Made by a program: the position numbers and the translations under genes. The notes under the pieces are model-generated. The model was not told the origin of the DNA and did no database searches. It worked only from the letters and a program-made list of their open reading frames with translations. Positions 36,244-44,569 of a stretch of 64,000 bases of DNA are shown one piece after another (positions within the stretch are counted from its first letter, which is position 1; every line of letters begins with the position of its first letter). Source of the DNA: Bin87 sp965217175 (GTDB lineage: Bacteria; Chloroflexota; Dehalococcoidia; Lucifugimonadales; UBA3495); contig OZ244251.1 of NCBI GenBank assembly GCA_965217175.1, positions 2,976,001 to 3,040,000 of the forward strand, given 5' to 3'.

Positions 36244-37002
36244 TCAGCGGGCGGCTGTCGCAGGTTGATGCGCCTTGAGGAAATCGCGCACCTGGTTTAT
36301 GGTCTGGGCCTTCAGGTCTGGGGACTCTTTCCACGGATACGCCGTCACCTCAGCGTTGGGCGCCAATTCCACCAGTTCCATGGCGGCCTCGAGTGAGTGC
36401 GATGGAGTATCGTCGGGCATGACCAGCATCGGAGTCTGGCATGATCGAGCGAAGTCTCGGGACACGCAGTACACGAAGTTCGGCTGGACGCGGTAAAGGT
36501 TGTGCAGGTACTGATCCACGATCTCCATTGTTACGTCGGGCCGGAGCGAGCATAGCTCGGGTCCCCAGATATCATGGCCGGAGTCATACATGGAATCCGG
36601 TGTTCGGGTTGCGTGCCCAACTGGCTGGCAGAGTACGGCAGCCAGGACGCGCTCGGGGGCACGTTCAATGAGCTTGAGGGCAAAGGGGCCACCGATGCAG
36701 TAGCCCATGAAGAAGAACTCCTGTATGCCGAGGTGGTCCATCAGCCCCAGTTGGTCGTCTGCGAAGGCTCCCCACGGGTCGTTGACCTGGACCGGCCCGG
36801 TGGACTCTCCGCCGATAGCGTTGCGCTGGTCCATCGTAATGCAGCGAAAGTCGTTCTTGAACTCCTCCATCGCGTTGAATACCTGACCGGGCCAATTGCT
36901 GGCCAGGGAGCTCAAGCCCCCGCCGGGAGTGAGGAGAATCGGGAAACCGGATCCCGTCTCCTCATATCGGATGCGGACATCGCCATTGGTATAAAAAGGC
37001 AT
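36244..37002 (-). CDS. Alpha/beta hydrolase with cysteine at the nucleophile position
   Basis: 252 residues. LLTPGGGLSSLASNW is the oxyanion loop and FFFMGYCIGGPFALKLIERAPERV the elbow, reading G-Y-C-I-G with Cys102 instead of Ser. Cysteine nucleophiles are known in dienelactone hydrolases. The acid is likely in LVMPDDTPSH, but no C-terminal His occurs where a base is expected (AEVTAYPWKES), so His in PSH or another residue may replace it. AAGGAG precedes the ATG. Confidence 0.82.
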   Translation of the reverse strand: MPFYTNGDVRIRYEETGSGFPILLTPGGGLSSLASNWPGQVFNAMEEFKNDFRCITMDQRNAIGGESTGPVQVNDPWGAFADDQLGLMDHLGIQEFFFMGYCIGGPFALKLIERAPERVLAAVLCQPVGHATRTPDSMYDSGHDIWGPELCSLRPDVTMEIVDQYLHNLYRVQPNFVYCVSRDFARSCQTPMLVMPDDTPSHSLEAAMELVELAPNAEVTAYPWKESPDLKAQTINQVRDFLKAHQPATAAR

Positions 37003-37118
37003 TGCAGTTTCTCCTTACTCGGCCACAGCACCGGGTTTGTACGGCGATTGTAACTTGGGAGACCTGGTTGTCAAGGGAGTGGTCGTGGGATGAACCTGTC
37101 TGGTGAGACCGGCTCCCG

Positions 37119-37553
37119 TTACGTTGGCTCCGCAAGGAACACCGGAATCCTCCGAGCCGTCCGGCCCTGATACTCTTCGTAGGGCGGGAACGCCGCCACG
37201 GCAAGCGCCCACAACCGCTCCCGCTCCTCCCCTTCCGCGATTTCGCGGACTCGCATGGTGTACACGTCAGCCTCGTCCCGAATCTCCGCGTCGCCGTCCG
37301 CACGAAGGTTATACACCCACACCGGGTTTTTGGGCGCACCGCCCCGCGAGCCCACCAGCACGTAGTTGTTGCCATCCTTCACGCGCATCAGCGGCGTCTT
37401 GCGTATTGCCCCGGTTCGATTGCCACGGTTGGTTACGATGATGACTGGCAAACCGGTATCACGCAGAGTAGTTCCATCTGCGCCTCCGGAGCCCTCGTAA
37501 AGTGCCACCTGCTCACGTACCCAATCGGCGGTTGACGGTATGTATTCGGCCAT
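37119..37553 (-). CDS. F420H2-dependent nitroreductase-like protein (Ddn family)
   Basis: 144 residues, GGAGGAAGGAG before the ATG. VIIVTNRGNRTGAIRKTPLMRV, NYVLVGSRGGAPKNPVWVYNLRADGDAEI and TMRVREIAEGEERERLWALAVAAFPPYEEYQGRT are family hallmarks of deazaflavin (F420)-dependent nitroreductases. This supports the presence of coenzyme F420, which the short LLM proteins also may use. It likely reduces quinones or nitro compounds. Confidence 0.88.
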   Translation of the reverse strand: MAEYIPSTADWVREQVALYEGSGGADGTTLRDTGLPVIIVTNRGNRTGAIRKTPLMRVKDGNNYVLVGSRGGAPKNPVWVYNLRADGDAEIRDEADVYTMRVREIAEGEERERLWALAVAAFPPYEEYQGRTARRIPVFLAEPT

Positions 37554-37965
37554 AGTTCGCTCCTTCCTCCTGATTGCCTCGTCATCATATCTTTAATCGC
37601 TGCCGTACTCTACTCCTGTACGCCATCCCCGGGACGGAACCTTCATTCGTCCCAGCTTGAAATCCGGTGCGGGAGAGGAACGGATTGACGCCGGATTCAG
37701 TCAACGCGGAGACGACGGGTGCTGCGGCGAATCCACGGGTCGCCACGGCCATCATCAATGCGGTTACACAGCGCTTCGGATGAAACCTGTATTTCTCACG
37801 TTTTTGGGCGGCGTCTCATTCGCACCAGTCCGGATGCCGGGCTTGACGGACTGGAGGTTCTGCAAAGCTGGGGTATCGGCGGTTGGCGGGAGGATGACTG
37901 CACGCGAGGAATCCCATCTGTTAGAATGCCGCAAAACTGGAAACAACAACCAGAGGTTCAATAAC
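37554..37965. other. Intergenic region, no gene recognised
   Basis: A frame is open rightward from 37657 into the next gene, but its 5' part has no ribosome site and no protein-like sequence. It should contain divergent promoters. Confidence 0.5.
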
Positions 37966-38145
37966 ATGAAGCCCGGTGACTCTGTCGAACACATACTCGA
38001 AGAATTGAGGGAACGAGCCGTCGCCGAGTTCGGAGAACGGCGTGCCGCCGAGTTACAGGATTTCCTGGAACAGACGGCCTGTCAAATTTGGGAAATCGAC
38101 CAGGTTTCGGTGCATGTGGACCTGGAACCAGGCTTTTATCAATAG
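37966..38145 (+). CDS. Small helical protein preceding the amidase (AtzG/GatC-like role suspected)
   Basis: 59 residues: SVEHILEELRERAVAEFGERRAAELQDFLEQTACQIWEIDQ then a tail LEPGFYQ. Its place directly before an amidase (gap 26 bases), small size and helical acid/base pattern resemble the small partner subunits of some amidase complexes (AtzG- or GatC-like). Sequence similarity alone is too weak to name it. Confidence 0.6.
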   Translation: MKPGDSVEHILEELRERAVAEFGERRAAELQDFLEQTACQIWEIDQVSVHVDLEPGFYQ

Positions 38146-38171
38146 ACCGCCAATGGATTGTGAGGACGACG

Positions 38172-39530
38172 ATGCCGGAACCTTACGAACTCACCGCCTC
38201 CCAGGCCGCCGCGCAGATACGGCAGGGCACGCTCTCCCCGGTAACACTGTGCCAGTCGTTGCTCGACCGGATCGACCGTTTCGACGGCGACATTCGCGCC
38301 TGGGTTACCATCGACCGGGAGGAAGTGCTGGAGACGGCCCGCCGCCGGGAGACCGAGGTGGAACGTGGTGATCCCCTGGGGCCACTCCACGGTGTTCCGG
38401 TGGGGCTCAAGGATATTTTCAACACCGACGGGATGCTGACCACCGCCGGTTCCAGGATCTACGCTGAATTCGTACCGGACTATGACGCCACGTCGGTGGC
38501 CAGGATACGCCGGGCCGGCGGGATCATCCTGGGCAAGGCGGTTACCACCGAGTTTGCCACCTCCGATCCATCGCCGACCCGCAATCCGTGGAACCTTGAG
38601 CACACCCCGGGCGGTTCCAGCAGCGGCTCTTCGGCGGCCGTGGCCGCCCGCATGGTGCCCGCCGCCACCGGGTCGCAAACTGGCGGCTCCACCTGCCGAC
38701 CCGCCGGTTACAACGGTATCGTGGGCCTGAAGCCGACCTACGGGCGCATCAGCCGATACGGCGTCGTTCCGGTCAGTTGGTCGTTGGACCATGTTGGCAT
38801 CCTGGTGCGCAGCGTGGCCGACGCCGCCCTGATGCTTACCGCGATGAGCGGCTTTGATCCTAACGATCCGGGATCACTGGACCTGCCCGTTCCTGACTTC
38901 ACCCGACAGATGGCCCAACATAATCATCCGCCGCGGATCGGTCTGGTGCGTGAATACTTTGCCGAGACCGCAACCGCCGAGGTATGGGCGCATACTGAGC
39001 AGGTTGCCCAACGGTTAGCTGATGCGGGAGCGGAAGTGGTGGAGTTGTCGCTTCCCGACACTTTTGCCTCGTGCCACAGCGCCCAGCGCCTCGTTATGCA
39101 CGTGGAATGCGCTGCCTTCCATGAGCGATTCTACCGGGAAAGGGCCGACGAATATGGTCCACGCGTCCGCTCCGCCATCGAAATGGGCTTGATAATGCCG
39201 GCTTCCAAGTACCTCCAGGCGCAGCGGCTTCGACGTCAGTTCCGCGACGACATGGTGGACATGGTGAGGCAGGTCGATGTCGTCATGACGCCGGCCACCG
39301 TTTCACCCGCGCCCAAGGACCTCAACACCACCGGCGACGCAGCCTTCCAGGTTCCCTGGACCTCCAGCGGTTTGCCCACGGTTGTCGTGCCGTCCGGGCT
39401 TAGCGAGCTGGGTTTGCCCATGGCCGTCCAGTTTGGGGGCCTGCCCTACGAAGAAGGCAAGTTGTTGGGCGCGGCGCAATGGTGCGAGCAAGCGTTGGGA
39501 GTGTCCCTCTGTCCACCAGGGTTTGATTAG
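38172..39530 (+). CDS. Amidase (amidase signature family)
   Basis: 452 residues. HGVPVGLKDIF gives Lys80, EHTPGGSSSGSSAAV gives Ser149, and TGSQTGGSTCRPAGY gives the nucleophile Ser173: complete amidase triad. The order and length are those of Glu-tRNA amidotransferase subunit A-like and aryl-amidase proteins. It is linked to the small protein at 37966. It is the last intact gene before the left edge of the integrative element. Confidence 0.9.
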   Translation: MPEPYELTASQAAAQIRQGTLSPVTLCQSLLDRIDRFDGDIRAWVTIDREEVLETARRRETEVERGDPLGPLHGVPVGLKDIFNTDGMLTTAGSRIYAEFVPDYDATSVARIRRAGGIILGKAVTTEFATSDPSPTRNPWNLEHTPGGSSSGSSAAVAARMVPAATGSQTGGSTCRPAGYNGIVGLKPTYGRISRYGVVPVSWSLDHVGILVRSVADAALMLTAMSGFDPNDPGSLDLPVPDFTRQMAQHNHPPRIGLVREYFAETATAEVWAHTEQVAQRLADAGAEVVELSLPDTFASCHSAQRLVMHVECAAFHERFYRERADEYGPRVRSAIEMGLIMPASKYLQAQRLRRQFRDDMVDMVRQVDVVMTPATVSPAPKDLNTTGDAAFQVPWTSSGLPTVVVPSGLSELGLPMAVQFGGLPYEEGKLLGAAQWCEQALGVSLCPPGFD

Positions 39531-39914
39531 ACCCCAACAGCGCAAACTGCATTAGTAGCATCCAACCTGGCGACTTCCTCGTCTACCATCCGGTCGCTTT
39601 GCAAAATTCGAGCCTGTTGATCACCGACTGGCAGGCACCGGCGGAGAGTCTCTGGGTCCGACAGCCCAACTACCGTCGCCGTGCCTGGGTATATCACCCC
39701 GCAACCGGGGAGCGCCAGTGGGCTGTGTAGGGCTCGGATTGCCACCGCTGGCTTTCGTCGGTCGCGGTCCCGGATCGTTCACCTGGATGTCTATGAATCG
39801 GCGGGTTATGCAGGCTATGACGTCGGGCAGACCGGTATTGAAGCATGGAATCGGTCCGCCAATAGTGCGGCGGGTCGATTCCTGCGTTGGGCCGCCGGAG
39901 CTGTGGATGGGATG
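39531..39914. other. Gap before the left attachment site; nothing recognised
   Basis: 380 bases with several short overlapping frames in both directions, none protein-like. Confidence 0.5.
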
Positions 39915-39937
39915 GTGCCGAAGGTCAGACTCAACTT
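39915..39937. other. attL: displaced 3' end of tRNA-Leu
   Basis: The first 15 bases GTGCCGAAGGTCAGA are identical to 57496-57510, which covers the acceptor stem and 3' end of tRNA-Leu(CAA). The next bases TTC-x-AACT-like continue with two differences. The left end of the island thus keeps a decayed copy of the tRNA 3' end, as expected for integration into a tRNA gene lying on the minus strand with its 3' end toward the island. Confidence 0.75.
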
Positions 39938-40035
39938 CAGTGACTGCATTAGCCTGCATTGAGCGGCACGGACGGCAGTTCCAAGTGAGGCAAATGGCAT
40001 TAGGCGGAATAGGGCTGCATTGAGTTGCAACAACG

Positions 40036-40064
40036 ATTGTGCCAAAGTTGTGCCAATTGTGCCA
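40036..40064. repeat. Three copies of TTGTGCCAA
   Basis: Nine-base direct repeats begin at 40036, 40047 and 40056, directly after the 3' end of the recombinase gene and 100 bases from attL. The spacing resembles arm-type integrase sites. Near the other end of the island, GGTAACCAA occurs twice about 57315-57340. Confidence 0.4.
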
Positions 40065-40066
40065 AA

Positions 40067-41220
40067 TCAGGCTACCCCCGTATCAACAACGATCTCCGGC
40101 GCCGGCGCCAGAGCACGCTCAAAATCCTCAGCGGCCTGCCGCTGCCAGCCCGGTAGACTATGAGCGTAGATGTCGCTGGTGATGCTGACGTTGGAGTGCC
40201 CCAACCGCTTGCTCACGATCACGATTTCGTGCCCTGCTGCAACGCGACCGAGGCGTGAAAATGGCGTAGGCTGCGTATTGTGAGGTTGGGTTGACCTACC
40301 CGGCGTCCGAGCGTTTGCACCGCGCGGGTCACCTTCATCGGGTTCAGCCACCCGCCCAGCCCATCGCAGAATACAAGTTCGTTGTTCTGGTACGCGGGCC
40401 CGAGTTCCTCCAGCATCCGCAGCTGGTCCTCCCGATGCCGGCGTAGTACCTGCACGGTTTATGGTCCCAGGTCGATCTTTCTCTCCCCGGCAGCGGTCTT
40501 GGGCGGCGATATCGTGAGCCCAATTAACCGTCGGCCCAACGACGCTCGCACAACCAGGTCGCCGTAGTCTAGGTTTAAGTCGGCCCAAGTGAGTGCTAGC
40601 GCCTCTCCCCGACGCATCCCGGTGTAGGCCAACAGGTGGATGCAGGCGAACAGCGGATGTCCCTCGGCCTCTGCGATCCCCAACACCTCGGTGACCGCCT
40701 CGATTGGCGGTGCGACCGCCTCGGTTTTCCGAACGGTGGGGGCCGATACCAGAGCCACCGGATTTCGGCCGATCAATTCTAACCGCATGGCCTGGCGATA
40801 TGCTCCGGACAGGACGTTGTGTACCATCCCCACGGTCTTGGGGCCCAACCCCTCGGCCAACAGCTGCGTCTCCACCGACTGAACTTGGAGGGGTGTGAGT
40901 TTTGCCAGTTCGAGCTCGCCCAGTTTAGGTTTGAGGGTGCGGCGAATGATGCCCTCGTAGCGTTCCCGGGTGGCCTGACTGCGGTTGGGAATGATGTGGT
41001 CGGCCATCCATCGGTCGAGCCAGTCTTTGAGTAGGATGCGCTCGGGAGGCGTGATGCCCCGGTCAAGCTCGACGAGGATCTCTCGAAGGCGACGCTGAGC
41101 TTGGGCCTTTGTGCCCCGCACCGTTACCCACTTGCGCCGGGGTTTGCCTTGGTCGTCTCGACCGAGGTAGATGTTGAGCTCCCAGGTGCCGGGGCTGCGT
41201 TGTCTGATGCCGCCTTTCAT
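40067..41220 (-). pseudogene. Tyrosine recombinase (integrase), inactivated
   Basis: Starts MKGGIRQRSPGTWELNIYLGR, typical for phage/ICE integrases with an N-terminal AP2-like DNA-binding domain. The core-binding and catalytic parts include TGMRRGEALAL (Arg), LRHFHAS (His/Arg region), KRLGHSNVSITSDIYAHS (His and the Tyr nucleophile). Two lesions: an in-frame TAA after KIDLGP (about 40456-40458, probably CAA to TAA), and a frameshift near 40240 between HASVALQ and AGHEIVIVS. The protein cannot work as read. It lies next to attL. Confidence 0.88.
41188..41220 (-). repeat. Left copy of a 33-bp direct repeat
   Basis: These first codons of the recombinase recur at 46809-46841 with one mismatch and in the same orientation. 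The two copies flank the hicAB region including the nested insertion sequences. Confidence 0.7.
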
Positions 41221-41235
41221 ATTCTTCCAACCCTC

Positions 41236-41269
41236 TTGACAATTCATAGTGTGTATTATACACACTATG
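41236..41269. promoter_or_regulatory. Divergent promoter with palindromic operator, integrase and hicA
   Basis: A 25-base near-perfect palindrome (41245-41269; arms of 12 bases around one central T) sits in the gap between the leftward recombinase and the rightward hicA. On the plus strand TTGACA (41236-41241) precedes a TATACA at 41257; the start of hicA (ATG 41267) is inside the palindrome, so the transcript would be nearly leaderless. On the minus strand TATAAT (41255-41260) points to the recombinase. HicB proteins with a ribbon-helix-helix tail bind palindromes before hicA, so this is a likely HicB operator. Confidence 0.65.
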
Positions 41270-41355
41270 AACAGCGGGGATGTAATCCGCGGGTTATTGC
41301 GGGACGGATGGGAACGCAGGAACATTACTGGTAGCCACCACCATTTCACCCACCC
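41267..41355 (+). pseudogene. hicA: hicA toxin, 5' part (split by IS21-like element)
   Basis: The frame from ATG reads MNSGDVIRGLLRDGWERRNI and TGSHHHFTHP, the start of a HicA mRNA interferase with the catalytic His (SHHHF). The gene breaks at 41355, where the insertion sequence begins; the rest is at 46254-46359. Rejoined at the duplicated CACCC, the two parts give a perfect 64-residue HicA. The toxin is therefore inactive here. Confidence 0.9.
41351..41355. repeat. Target duplication CACCC, left copy
   Basis: CACCC at 41351-41355 is repeated at 46249-46253 on the other side of the IS21-like element, a 5-bp target duplication in hicA. Confidence 0.8.
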
Positions 41356-41698
41356 TGATAGACGACATTTAGTCCTGCCGGTAGTGTCGACTATTTTTGC
41401 CGGTCGATATGAGGTAATCATTCGGTACGGGGGTACCGTTGATTACAGACCGACAAGTCAGGCTACTGAGGCAGAGACGTATGGAAGGAAAGACACAGGA
41501 AACGGCAGCGGCCAAGGCTGGGATGAGCGTGCGTTCGGCGCGGAAATGGCAGATTGGCCCATTGCCGTCGGCGACGAAACCGGAGCATCGGTGGCGCACT
41601 CGGCCCGACCCCTTCGACGGGGTGTGGGAGGATGAAATCGAGCCGCTGCTACGGGGCGATCCGACGGGCAAGCTGAAGGCAACGACAATTATCGACTG

Positions 41699-41806
41699 CC
41701 CTTCGACAAGCTCAGGAGGAGGAGCAGCATCCCGGCCGGTTCAGCGCCGCCCAGCTGCGCACCCTGCAACGACGATTGCAGGCCCTTCGGCAGGGCTCAG
41801 GAGGAG
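41699..41806 (+). repeat. Two dispersed repeat cores inside istA
   Basis: CCCTTCGACAAGCTCAGGAG (41699-41720) and CCCTTCGGCAGGGCTCAGGAG (41783-41806). Between them the protein expected of IstA (EQHPGRFSAAQLRTLQRRL) is read in another frame, while outside them the normal frame holds, so the pair shifts and then restores the frame. Confidence 0.7.
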
Positions 41807-42778
41807 GGCGCTGCACGGTCCGGACCAGGAGGTGTACTTCCCCCAGGAGCATCCGCCGGGCCGGGCGGCCCAGATTGACTTCACCCACGGTAACTCACTG
41901 AGCGTGACCATTGCTGGCCAGCCCTACCGGCATCTGCTGTTCCAGCTGATTCTCAGCCACTCGGGGTGGCGCTACGCGGAGATCGCCGCCAGCGAGACCT
42001 TCCTGGCCTTGCAGCAGGGTCTGCAGAATGCCCCCTGGACCCTGGGCGGCGTTCCACAGATACTGCGCTCAGACAATACCTCGGCGGCCACCCACGAGGT
42101 GAAACGCAGCCGTGGCCGGGCCCTCAACGACAATTACGCCGGCCTGCTGGACCACTACGGCTCCGTTCCACCCGCATCAATCTCGGCCAGTGCCACGAAA
42201 ACGGCGTCGCTGAGCAGGCTCACTACCGGCTCAAGGACGCCATCGACCAGGCCCTCATCCTGCGGGGCAGCCGCGATTTCGACACCGCCGGCGACTACGC
42301 CAGCTTCGTCCGGCAGATGGTGGAGAGACGCAATCGCCTGGTACAGGGGAAGTTGGAGCAGGAAATGCTTTGCCTGGGCTCCCTGCCGCCAGCTCCGGTG
42401 CCGGAATACGTCAACTACCAAGCCAGGGTGCGCAAGTGGAGCACCATCCAGGTAGCCAAGCGGACCTACAGCGTCCCCTCCCGTCTCATCGGGAATGAGG
42501 TGCAGATCCGTCTGTACGCCGACTGGGTGCAAGTGTACTACAAGGGCCACCTGGTGGAGCGGATGGACCGAGTGCATGGCGAGCGGGAAGCTCACGTCAA
42601 TTACCGCCACGTCATCGGCTCGCTGGTGCGCAAGCCCGGAGCCTTTGCCCGCTACCGCTTCCGGGAGCAGCTGTTTCCCACCAGGCACTTCAGGCTGGCC
42701 TACGACGCGCTGCGGCAGTGGCGCGGTGAGCGTGCCGACGTGGAGTACGTACGCATTCTGCACCTGGCGGCGACCACC

Positions 42779-42834
42779 ATGGAAGCCACGGTATGGAAGC
42801 CACGGTATGGAAGCCACGGTATGGAAGCCACGGT
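42779..42834 (+). repeat. 14-bp tandem repeat, four copies
   Basis: ATGGAAGCCACGGT in four perfect copies. Three extra copies add 42 bases, which keeps the reading frame; the repeat reads in all three phases (METATVWKP..., etc.). Confidence 0.9.
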
Positions 42835-43140
42835 GGACAGCGCCCTGTCGTTGCTGCTGGAGGCGGGTGAGCCCTTCGACTACGCCGAGGTGCGGGACCT
42901 GGCCGAGCCCAAACCACCGGAAGCCCCGGTGCTGGTCTGGTCCGGCCAGCCAGACCTGAAAGTCTACGACCGCCTGCTCACGGTCAGCCTGGCCGCGGCG
43001 GGGGTGTGCGCATGATGGACACCAGCGTCATGCAGGAACGCATCGGCCAACTGTGCGGTCAATTCAAGCTGCCCACGGTAGCTGCGAAGACGGTGGCTCG
43101 TTTCAGCGCCGCTGGCCACGGCGAGGCCCTGCCCACCTTC

Positions 43141-43144
43141 TTAG
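43141..43144. repeat. Target duplication TTAG of IS701-like element, left copy
   Basis: TTAG on the left; the right copy was TTAG at 44567-44570, now opened by the IS5-like element, so that it appears as TTA at 44567-44569 and TTAG at 45541-45544. TTAG fits the YTAR target of IS701. Confidence 0.8.
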
Positions 43145-44566
43145 TACTACAGTCGCACATATGATGCCAGAAGTTTGAGGCGGCGTTGATAATGACAACG
43201 CTGGGCTCTGGCCTGATGTCGCCGTCTCCACCGAGACCAGGCCAACACCAAATCCACCGGGAGGGAGGGCGTCCAGACCAGCCGGCAGAGCAATCGGCGC
43301 ACCTCGGGCACCGTCATCGGTATCAGCCCTTCCTCCCCTTCGAGGCAGCCCCCTTTTTACCCGATCCCCCCTGGGCCGCCTGATGCCGAGCCACCGCCAG
43401 AAAGGCCTGGGCCCAGCATGGCCAGGGTGATGTGCCGGTGCCAGCCGTCCCACTTGCGCACTTCATACTGGTCCAGCCCCACCTGGCCTTTGGCCTCCTC
43501 AAAGCATTCCTCGATGGCCCAGCGGGCGCCAGCTATCCTCACCAGTTCCTCCAGGGTGGTTCCTTCGAGGCCAAAGCACACGTAATAGGCCAACTCCCCT
43601 GGCTTGGTGATGCTGCGCCGGGCCAGCAGCCAGTAGCCTTTGCCCGGTTCCTTCAGGGGCCGTATCTCCACCCTGGCCCAATCGTAAACCCTGGGACCCT
43701 TGGCGCCATCGCCCGCGCTGCGCCGTTGCCAATGCGATGCATCAACCAGCGCAGCTAACCGGTCCGCCCTCACCTGGCGGGGGCCCTTTCCCGGCCAGAC
43801 CCACAGCTTCTCGTTGCTCTTGATGGCCAGCACGTGGGACATCCCTTTCTGCTCCAGCCACATCCGCAGGCGGCGGTCGCTGCCGTAGACCGCATCCCCA
43901 GTAACCCAGGCAAAGGGAACTCCCGCTTCCAGCGCCCGTTCCAGCATCTCCTGGGCTAACCGGGGCTTGGTCCGAAAGGAAACATCTCCCGGAACTCCGG
44001 CCTCCTTCCTCCGCTCCCAGTCCTCAGCCCATACTTGAGGCAGATACAGTTCCCGGTCCAGCAGGGTTCTTCCCCTGGCGCCAGCGTAGGCCAGAAATAC
44101 CCCGATCTGACAGTTTTCGATCCGCCCCGCCGTGCCGCTGTACTGCCGCTGCACTCCCACCGACTTCTCCCCTTTCTTGAGGAAGCCGGTCTCGTCCACC
44201 ACCAGCACCCCCCCAACATCCCCCAGATGCTCCAGCACGTAGCTCCTGAGGTCATCTCGAACCAGGTCCGCATCCCAGCGATAGGTGGACAGCAGGCGCT
44301 GCACCCCGTCAGGTGTGGCATCCCCCGCCTGCTCCGCCAGTTGCCACCCGTTCTTGCGCTCGACCGAGCTGACCAGTCCTCGCAAGTAGTCCAGTACCCG
44401 CCGGCGAGGCTCAGGGCGCCGGAACCGTCCGGCAATGCAGGAATGAACCTGCTCAATCCCTTCGGCCCAGCGGGCCACTTCCGCCAGTTCCTCTTCACGC
44501 CCCGTCACCGCCGCACCCCCTCACCGGATAATGGCCTATTTTACCCGCTAATATGCGACTGTAGTA
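43145..44566 (-). mobile_element. IS701-like insertion sequence nested in istB
   Basis: 1422 bp with perfect 13-base terminal inverted repeats: TACTACAGTCGCA at the left and TGCGACTGTAGTA at the right. Flanked by TTAG duplications. It carries one DDE transposase on the minus strand. Confidence 0.85.
43357..44508 (-). CDS. IS701-like transposase with a frameshifted C terminus
   Basis: 383 residues from a GTG. LVVDETGFLKKGEKSVGVQRQYSG, VTGDAVYGSDRRLRMWLEQ and ECFEEAKGQVGLDQYEVRKWDGWHRHIT are the D, D and E regions of IS701/IS4-type transposases. After LAMLG the frame departs from the family: a neighbouring frame reads AQAFLAVARHQAAQGGSGKKG, and a further shift leads to LIPMTVPEVRRLLCRLVW. One extra G near 43410 and a second shift near 43337 therefore removed the normal C terminus. 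Probably inactive. Confidence 0.85.
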   Translation of the reverse strand: MTGREEELAEVARWAEGIEQVHSCIAGRFRRPEPRRRVLDYLRGLVSSVERKNGWQLAEQAGDATPDGVQRLLSTYRWDADLVRDDLRSYVLEHLGDVGGVLVVDETGFLKKGEKSVGVQRQYSGTAGRIENCQIGVFLAYAGARGRTLLDRELYLPQVWAEDWERRKEAGVPGDVSFRTKPRLAQEMLERALEAGVPFAWVTGDAVYGSDRRLRMWLEQKGMSHVLAIKSNEKLWVWPGKGPRQVRADRLAALVDASHWQRRSAGDGAKGPRVYDWARVEIRPLKEPGKGYWLLARRSITKPGELAYYVCFGLEGTTLEELVRIAGARWAIEECFEEAKGQVGLDQYEVRKWDGWHRHITLAMLGPGLSGGGSASGGPGGIG

Positions 44567-44569
44567 TTA
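44567..44569. repeat. Target duplication TTA of IS5-like element, left copy
   Basis: TTA on both sides (44567-44569 and 45541-45543) of the IS5-like element; the target TTA is part of the IS701 TTAG. Confidence 0.8.

Larger units (their letters stand above)
41439..43015 (+). pseudogene. istA: istA transposase, frameshifted
   Basis: About 525 codons. The N-terminal HTH (ITDRQVRLLRQRRMEGKTQETAAAKAG), the DDE parts (IDFTHGNS, RSDNTSAATHE) and the C-terminal half (STRINLGQCHENGVAEQAHYRLKD, with the catalytic E) are clear. A one-base deletion near 42160 separates the halves. Two further anomalies, at 41699-41720 and 41783-41806, are CCCTTCG-x-CAGG-x-CTCAGGA-like repeats whose net frame effects cancel. 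A 14-bp tandem repeat (42779-42834) lies near the 3' end. The stop overlaps the istB start (ATGA at 43012). Confidence 0.88.

Noticed and set aside
37657..37965. Longer N terminus for the small protein before the second amidase
   Set aside because: The extension contains no recognisable sequence or ribosome site; the ATG at 37966 gives a compact helical protein.
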